This document shows, piece after piece, positions 59,437 through 64,000 of a DNA stretch of 64,000 nucleotides. This DNA is from Frisingicoccus sp009929615. Its GTDB lineage: Bacteria; Bacillota; Clostridia; Lachnospirales; Lachnospiraceae. Positions within the stretch are counted from its first letter, which is position 1. Each line of letters begins with the position of its first letter. The DNA lies in assembly GCA_028692275.1 (NCBI GenBank), contig JAQUXR010000002.1, positions 89,327 to 153,326 of the forward strand, written 5' to 3'. The notes below the pieces were generated by a model, which saw only the letters and a program-made list of their open reading frames with translations, had not been told where the DNA came from and did not search any database. The position numbers and the translations under genes were made by a program.

Positions 59437-59928
59437 ATGGAAAAGGATATTATAAAAAATAAGACTTTAGATGAAAAATTGGCTATTGCCGACGAACTTA
59501 GCCGCGGGTATTTTCGCCAGGGCTTAAACTGCACCGAATGTGTTCTAAAAACCTTTATGGACATGTATGAAACGAATCTTCCAGAAGACGTGCTCTGTAT
59601 GGCAACCGGATTTGGCGGAGGTATTGGCCACACGAAGAATATCTGCGGTGCTATTACCGGTTCTGTTATGGCTCTGAGCACAATTAAAGGCCGACGCAAT
59701 CCCTTTGGACCTAAAGAGGAAATGGGCGAACGCATTAAAGACCTTCAGGGAAACATTTATCCGGTTTTCGGTGAAATGATTAAAGAAACCGAATCCCAAT
59801 ATGGTACTTTGATTTGCAGTGAGATGTCCCAGCCTTTTGGTGACTTTGATTCCAAACCGCGAAAGAAAAACTGCATGGAGATTATTGCTTACTGTGCCAG
59901 ACAGGCCTGTAAGTATGTCGAAAAATAA
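59437..59928 (+). CDS. C_GCAxxG_C_C family redox protein
   Basis: A 163-residue protein of the C_GCAxxG_C_C family, found in anaerobes near redox enzymes and thought to bind a metal or Fe-S centre. The family cysteines are visible: LNCTECVL, NICGAITGSVMAL, LICSEM, NCMEIIAYCARQAC. It follows the rubredoxin-glutamate synthase gene by 60 bp with its own promoter and AGGAGG. It ends in a terminator. Confidence 0.9.
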   Translation: MEKDIIKNKTLDEKLAIADELSRGYFRQGLNCTECVLKTFMDMYETNLPEDVLCMATGFGGGIGHTKNICGAITGSVMALSTIKGRRNPFGPKEEMGERIKDLQGNIYPVFGEMIKETESQYGTLICSEMSQPFGDFDSKPRKKNCMEIIAYCARQACKYVEK

Positions 59929-59938
59929 CATAAAAATC

Positions 59939-59978
59939 AAAAAGACGAGGTTCTCTTAGAATCCTCGTCTTTTTATTG
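59939..59978. terminator. Bidirectional terminator between the redox gene and pyk
   Basis: A 12-bp stem (59939-59950 with 59963-59974) with T-runs on both strands, between convergent genes. Confidence 0.9.
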
Positions 59979-59995
59979 CCTTTAAATTATATAAT

Positions 59996-61738
59996 CTATT
60001 CTCCAGCTACAATAACACTGTTTTCACAATCAAGGTCAACAAACACACCACTCTTTAAAATGTCTGTTGCATTCTTTACATTGATTAATACTGGAATATC
60101 CAGGCTTAAACCAACGGTAACTGCGTGAGCATCAACACCACTCTTCTCAATAACGATTCCAGCGGCTGTTTTTAACTGTTCCATCATCAAATTATCTGTA
60201 TCATGAATAACGATAATATCTCCTGGCTGGTAGTTAGAAACTAATTCCTCTCTGGAATGGCACACGCATAACTGACCGCGCACTTTACGTTTATTAATTC
60301 CCATACCATTTGCCAGAATATGACCCACAACCTGAACTTTAATCATATTCGTTGTACCGGAAACTCCCAGTGGAACACCTGCTGTAATAACAGTCACATC
60401 CCCCTGTTTAACGAATCCAGCTTCCTGTGCTGCTTCCACAGCTGTTTCAAAAAGGTCATCCGTTGTTCCTTTTTCCTGAATAATAATCGGCATAACACCC
60501 CAGGATAAATTCAACTGACGGAATACTTGCTGAGACATAGTGCAGGCAATAATCGGACATGTTGGGCGGAATTTAGAAATCATTCGTGCAGTTCTTCCTG
60601 ATTTACTTACTGTAATAATAGCCGCTGCATTCAAATCCATACCTGTTGTGCATGTTGCATGGGAAATGGCGTTGGTTACATCTGTAATTGAACCTGTACT
60701 TAACTCAGAAAAACGACGACGATAATTAATATCCATCTCTGTACGTTCTGCAATCTTAACCATTGTCTGTAATGCTTCTACAGGATAAGAACCTGCCGCT
60801 GTCTCACCGGAAAGCATGATTGCACTTGTTCCATCGTAGATAGCATTAGCAACATCTGTTGCTTCTGCACGGGTAGGACGTGGATTTTTCATCATAGAAT
60901 CCAGCATCTGTGTTGCTGTAATAACCTGTTTTCCTGCCTGATATACTTTACGAATAATCTTTTTCTGAAGAACCGGAACTTCTTCCATCGGAATTTCTAC
61001 ACCCATATCTCCACGGGCAACCATAATACCATCAGAAACACGAATAATCTCGTTGATATTCTGAACACCCTGCATATTTTCAATCTTGGCAATAATGTTT
61101 ATGCTATTACAGTTTTTCTCACTGAGAATCTTACGAATCTCCATAATATCTTCTGCTGAACGTGTAAAGGATGCTGCGATAAAATCAAATCCATGTTCAA
61201 TTGCAAAACAAATATCTTCATAATCTTTCTGACTGATAAATGGCATTGAAAGATTTGCGTCCGGTACATTAACACCTTTCTGATTTGAAATCATTCCGGC
61301 ATTTTCTACGGTACAGTGAATATCTGTATCTTCCACACTATTGACGCGAAGTTCGATTAAACCATCATCTAAAAGGATTCTATTTCCTGCCTTTACATCC
61401 TTTGGAAGGTCCTTATAGGTAATGGCTACAATATCCTGATTTCCCATAATATCACGGGTTGTCAGTGTGAATTTGCTGCCCTTTTTCAACTCTACTTTAC
61501 CTTTTTCAAACTGTTTTAAACGAATTTCCGGTCCCTTTGTGTCCAGTAATGCTGCTACCGGAAGACCTAATTCTTCTCTGATATGCTCTACACGATGAAG
61601 CTTTTCAAGCTGCTCCTCATGGGTTCCGTGGGAAAAGTTAAATCTCGCCACGTCCATTCCTTCCAACATTAACTTTCTTAAAACATCCTCGTTTTCAGAT
61701 GCTGGTCCAAGTGTGCAGATAATCTTTGTTTTTCTCAT
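59996..61738 (-). CDS. pyk: Pyruvate kinase with C-terminal PEP-utilising-type domain
   Basis: Last step of glycolysis, PEP plus ADP to pyruvate plus ATP. 580 residues. The N-terminal KIICTLGPAS, ARFNFSHG, IIAKIENMQGV with the catalytic lysine, and VARGDMGVEIPMEEVP are all intact. After residue 475 an extra domain of about 100 residues is present (PGDIIVIHDTDN through VDLDCENSV), the PEP-utiliser mobile fold seen in Bacillus pyruvate kinase. It lacks the catalytic histidine motif of true PEP-utilisers. It lies 24 bp downstream of the AI-2E family gene. Confidence 0.96.
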   Translation of the reverse strand: MRKTKIICTLGPASENEDVLRKLMLEGMDVARFNFSHGTHEEQLEKLHRVEHIREELGLPVAALLDTKGPEIRLKQFEKGKVELKKGSKFTLTTRDIMGNQDIVAITYKDLPKDVKAGNRILLDDGLIELRVNSVEDTDIHCTVENAGMISNQKGVNVPDANLSMPFISQKDYEDICFAIEHGFDFIAASFTRSAEDIMEIRKILSEKNCNSINIIAKIENMQGVQNINEIIRVSDGIMVARGDMGVEIPMEEVPVLQKKIIRKVYQAGKQVITATQMLDSMMKNPRPTRAEATDVANAIYDGTSAIMLSGETAAGSYPVEALQTMVKIAERTEMDINYRRRFSELSTGSITDVTNAISHATCTTGMDLNAAAIITVSKSGRTARMISKFRPTCPIIACTMSQQVFRQLNLSWGVMPIIIQEKGTTDDLFETAVEAAQEAGFVKQGDVTVITAGVPLGVSGTTNMIKVQVVGHILANGMGINKRKVRGQLCVCHSREELVSNYQPGDIIVIHDTDNLMMEQLKTAAGIVIEKSGVDAHAVTVGLSLDIPVLINVKNATDILKSGVFVDLDCENSVIVAGE

Positions 61739-61762
61739 AGTTTACTCCTCTGCTATATTATT

Positions 61763-62902
61763 TTATTCCCCAATAATCATTTTTTCCTTGCGTTCCTTAA
61801 CATCGTGACAAATCAAACGATAAATCGTCGCCGTCAGTGGAACGCCAATAAGCATTCCCGGAACACCGCCTAAACCGCCACCTATGGTCACGGCCACAAG
61901 TACCCATATTCCCGGAAGTCCAATGGATACACCAACAACCTTTGGGTAAATCAAATTTCCCTCCAGCTGTTGCAAAATAACAATAAATATAAGAAATCCA
62001 AGAGCTTTTATCGGATTTACTGTAAATATCATAAAGGCTCCGACCGCCGCTCCCAGATATGCTCCCACCATCGGTATCAATGCCGTTGCACCAATCAGTG
62101 TTCCAACCATCGGTGCATAAGGGAATCTCAAAAGAAGCATTCCCACAGTACATAAACTGCCCAAAATAACTGCTTCTACACATTGTCCACTTATAAAACT
62201 TGTAAAACAACTATGTGCAGTTTCAATAACCTTATTCAACCTGGTAACTGCCGATGGACTCATATATACTTTTTCCAAAGTTTGAAGCTGTGACTTCAAC
62301 TTTTCTTTATTTAAAAGAACATATATGGAAAATATAAGTGCAATAACCACGTTGAAAATAGAACCAACAACATTCATTATAAGAAGGACTGCTGAATTCA
62401 GCATCGAACTCACACCACTTGTTGCATAACCAACCAGGCGTTCAAATATTTCCTGCCAGTTAATCTCCATCGTTCCAATCTGCTCTGCAAGAGATGGAAA
62501 CATCTCGCCATTGGCAATAATCCAAGCCTGGACCTTTTCAAAATAAATAGGTATCTCTTTCCCTATCACTCCGAAGGCCTCTATCAATTCCGGAAGTATA
62601 ATGCGTATGATTAATATTACTGCTCCCAGTACGAAGAAAATCGACAAAAAAACACATGCTCCACGTCGGGTTCTCTGAACAAATCGATTTTTTGAATTCA
62701 CAAACCAATATCGTTCCAAAAATTTCATAATAATATTCAATACATATGCTATCAGGCATCCTAATACAAGTGGAAAAATAATTTCCCACAAATTACCTGC
62801 CCAGGAAAAAATCTTGTCCAACCGTGTAATTATTAAAATAATAACACCAACGCATAAAATATACTTCAAAAACTCTTTAAAATTAGGCTTGATATAATTC
62901 AC
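61763..62902 (-). CDS. AI-2E family transporter
   Basis: A 379-residue membrane protein with eight predicted helices, in the AI-2E/YdjX-unrelated UPF0118 family; members export AI-2 or act in ion transport. Seen: the N-terminal SWAGNLWEIIFPLVLGCLIAYVLNI, RRGACVFLSIFFVL, and the conserved C-terminal block IPMVGAYLGAAVGAFMIF, EGNLIYPKVVGVSIGLPGIWVLVAVTIGGGLGGVPGMLIGVPL. It is followed by pyk. Confidence 0.9.
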   Translation of the reverse strand: MNYIKPNFKEFLKYILCVGVIILIITRLDKIFSWAGNLWEIIFPLVLGCLIAYVLNIIMKFLERYWFVNSKNRFVQRTRRGACVFLSIFFVLGAVILIIRIILPELIEAFGVIGKEIPIYFEKVQAWIIANGEMFPSLAEQIGTMEINWQEIFERLVGYATSGVSSMLNSAVLLIMNVVGSIFNVVIALIFSIYVLLNKEKLKSQLQTLEKVYMSPSAVTRLNKVIETAHSCFTSFISGQCVEAVILGSLCTVGMLLLRFPYAPMVGTLIGATALIPMVGAYLGAAVGAFMIFTVNPIKALGFLIFIVILQQLEGNLIYPKVVGVSIGLPGIWVLVAVTIGGGLGGVPGMLIGVPLTATIYRLICHDVKERKEKMIIGE

Positions 62903-63035
62903 CTCTTATACTATGTCTGTTCTTTAACAATATTCGTACTAATTTTAACACATTCACAGAATCCCGTCTATAGGGCTTAACTCCGGTTTCTCTTACGTTT
63001 TACGAAAATTTTTGTATGAAATGCCCTATAAAAAT

Positions 63036-63071
63036 GAAAAAAAGCCCTATTACGTAAACCGTAATCGGACT
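63036..63071 (-). terminator. Terminator of the rRNA-tRNA operon
   Basis: On the minus strand, a 12-bp imperfect stem (63043-63054 with 63060-63071) followed by a run of T, 12 bases after the last tRNA. Confidence 0.8.
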
Positions 63072-63082
63072 TCTCATTTGAA

Positions 63083-63155
63083 TGAGGCATCGGGGATTCG
63101 AACCCCGGACAACTTGATTAAAAGTCAAGTGCTCTACCGACTGAGCTAATACCCC
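63083..63155 (-). tRNA. tRNA-Lys (TTT)
   Basis: 73-base cloverleaf with acceptor stem GGGGTAT/ATGCCTC, anticodon loop CTTTTAA and GGTTCGAATCC T-arm. CCA is not encoded. Last gene of the cluster. Confidence 0.95.
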
Positions 63156-63188
63156 ATATCAGTCGACATTATATCGCTTTCTGATAAG

Positions 63189-63261
<73 letters not shown>

Positions 63262-63354
63262 TCATAAATTTGGAAACACATATTAAGCGATAGACGCCAA
63301 ACTGACCACCCTATTAAGATGGCCGCATGTTTTAATGTTGATTCCAAACTAGAA

Positions 63355-63428
<74 letters not shown>

Positions 63429-63461
63429 ACAATATATAAATGCATAGCGACACTATGCTAA

Positions 63462-63543
63462 TGGATGGAGAAGGATTCGAACCTTCGAAGTCGTCGACAA
63501 CAGATTTACAGTCTGCCCCCTTTGGCCACTCGGGAACCCATCC
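63462..63543 (-). tRNA. tRNA-Tyr (GTA)
   Basis: 82 bases with a long variable arm typical of tyrosine tRNA; anticodon GTA in CTGTAAA; acceptor GGATGGG/TCCATCC. Confidence 0.95.
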
Positions 63544-63577
63544 ATATAATATTTTTCACGTCTTAAAGACGCGATAT

Positions 63578-63650
63578 AGCCGATGATCGGACTCGAACCG
63601 ATAACCTGCTGATTACAAATCAGCTGCTCTGCCAATTGAGCCACATCGGC
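63578..63650 (-). tRNA. tRNA-Thr (TGT)
   Basis: 73-base cloverleaf; acceptor GCCGATG/CATCGGC, anticodon TGT in TTTGTAA, T-arm GGTTCGAGTCC. Confidence 0.95.
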
Positions 63651-63676
63651 ATGTGAACTCCTTTTAATAAAGGTAA

Positions 63677-63749
63677 TGGGACCTACAGGGCTCGAACCTG
63701 TGACCCTCTGCTTGTAAGGCAGATGCTCTCCCAGCTGAGCTAAGATCCC
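63677..63749 (-). tRNA. tRNA-Val (TAC)
   Basis: 73-base cloverleaf; acceptor GGGATCT/AGGTCCC, anticodon TAC in CTTACAA, T-arm GGTTCGAGCCC. Confidence 0.95.
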
Positions 63750-63782
63750 ACATACTAATAACATTAGCCATATAATGTTAAA

Positions 63783-63856
63783 CGACCCAGAAGGGACTCG
63801 AACCCTCGACCTCCGCCGTGACAGGGCGGCGCTCTAACCAACTGAGCCACTAGGCC
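63783..63856 (-). tRNA. tRNA-Asp (GTC)
   Basis: 74-base cloverleaf; acceptor GGCCTAG/CTGGGTC, anticodon GTC in CTGTCAC, T-arm GGTTCGAGTCC. First tRNA after the 23S gene. Confidence 0.95.
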
Positions 63857-63955
63857 TTACAACAAAATTTAAAGAAGACACATATGCCTTCAAAACTACA
63901 TACTGAAAACTCTCTTCCATCAAACACTTTCTTACCTTCTTACGACCTGCCTTCT

Positions 63956-64000
63956 GGTCATGCCCTCGACCGATTAGTAACAGTCAGCTCCATGCATTGC
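63956..64000 (-). rRNA. 23S ribosomal RNA, 3' end only
   Basis: The last 45 bases of the window, read on the minus strand, match the 3' terminus of 23S rRNA (GGAGCTGACTGTTACTAATC, then GGTCGAGGGCATGACC). The rest of the gene lies beyond the window. About 99 bases separate it from tRNA-Asp; they do not contain a 5S gene. Confidence 0.9.

Noticed and set aside
63301..63354. Extra tRNA or small RNA in the longer spacer between tRNA-Phe and tRNA-fMet
   Set aside because: No cloverleaf or stable hairpin could be formed; it reads as a transcribed spacer.

Overview
The window is one contig stretch from a low-GC, spore-forming, anaerobic Firmicute, most likely a member of the Lachnospiraceae or a close Clostridia relative (family-level inference only). 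The evidence is direct. It carries the spore coat genes cotJA-cotJB-cotJC and the spore maturation pair spmA-spmB. It also has an oxygen-sensitive ribonucleotide reductase (nrdD-nrdG), rubrerythrin, a diaminopimelate-type murE next to dapF, and consistent AGGAGG ribosome binding sites with TTGACA/TATAAT promoters. Nearly all of it looks like core chromosome. I found no prophage, insertion sequence, CRISPR array or defence island.

Layout. 1-9.6 kb: the 3' part of PEP carboxykinase, two small regulators (MntR-like and FabT-like), a cysteine synthase variant, a cell-wall lysozyme, an orphan lactate racemase (larA) behind a conspicuous operator-like dyad, a repetitive lipoprotein and citrate synthase. 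9.6-9.95 kb: a tandem array of a 65-bp unit closed by inverted repeats, the only clearly foreign-looking DNA. 10-20 kb: prfC, a DUF3842 protein, a 55-aa membrane ORF, and a leftward run in which an amino-acid ABC importer is followed without a break by deoC-cdd-deoB and a duplicated-domain membrane protein; then a 33-aa ORF and aspartokinase. 20-27 kb: a lipid kinase, the cotJ operon and a three-gene cluster (isoprenylcysteine-methyltransferase-like membrane protein, GH3-type adenylating enzyme, and a membrane GAF-GGDEF-HD-GYP sensor broken by a -1 frameshift at a U UUU UUA heptamer).

27-35 kb: a nitrilase-family hydrolase with a galactokinase, an HD protein, a second amino-acid ABC importer with a promoter-proximal terminator in its leader, an alpha/beta hydrolase and spmAB. 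35-42.5 kb: an AbrB regulator facing a leftward block (FAD oxidoreductase, yaaO/speA-like decarboxylase, guanylate-kinase-like, holB, ricT, trmN6-like, rsmI) whose order matches the yaaO-abrB neighbourhood of Bacillus subtilis. 42.7-47 kb: a MATE exporter and a regulator-ATPase-permease operon whose regulator seems to start at a non-AUG codon. 47-54 kb: leftward nrdD-nrdG-dut and metF-metH reactivation protein-metH. 54-60 kb: dapF-murE, a thioesterase, and a redox group (rubrerythrin, rubredoxin-glutamate synthase fusion, C_GCAxxG_C_C protein) behind a PerR-like box. 60-64 kb: an AI-2E family protein and pyruvate kinase, then seven tRNA genes directly downstream of a 23S rRNA 3' end with no 5S gene between.

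Together the genes cover central carbon metabolism (pckA, pyk, citrate synthase, larA), nucleoside salvage, one-carbon/methionine synthesis, peptidoglycan precursors, anaerobic dNTP supply, peroxide/oxygen protection, sporulation and nutrient uptake. The items most worth following up are the GH3/methyltransferase/c-di-GMP cluster with its possible recoding site, the nested dyad in front of larA, the 65-bp repeat element, the redox trio with its PerR-like box, the amino-acid importer fused to the deo operon, and the two leader terminators.
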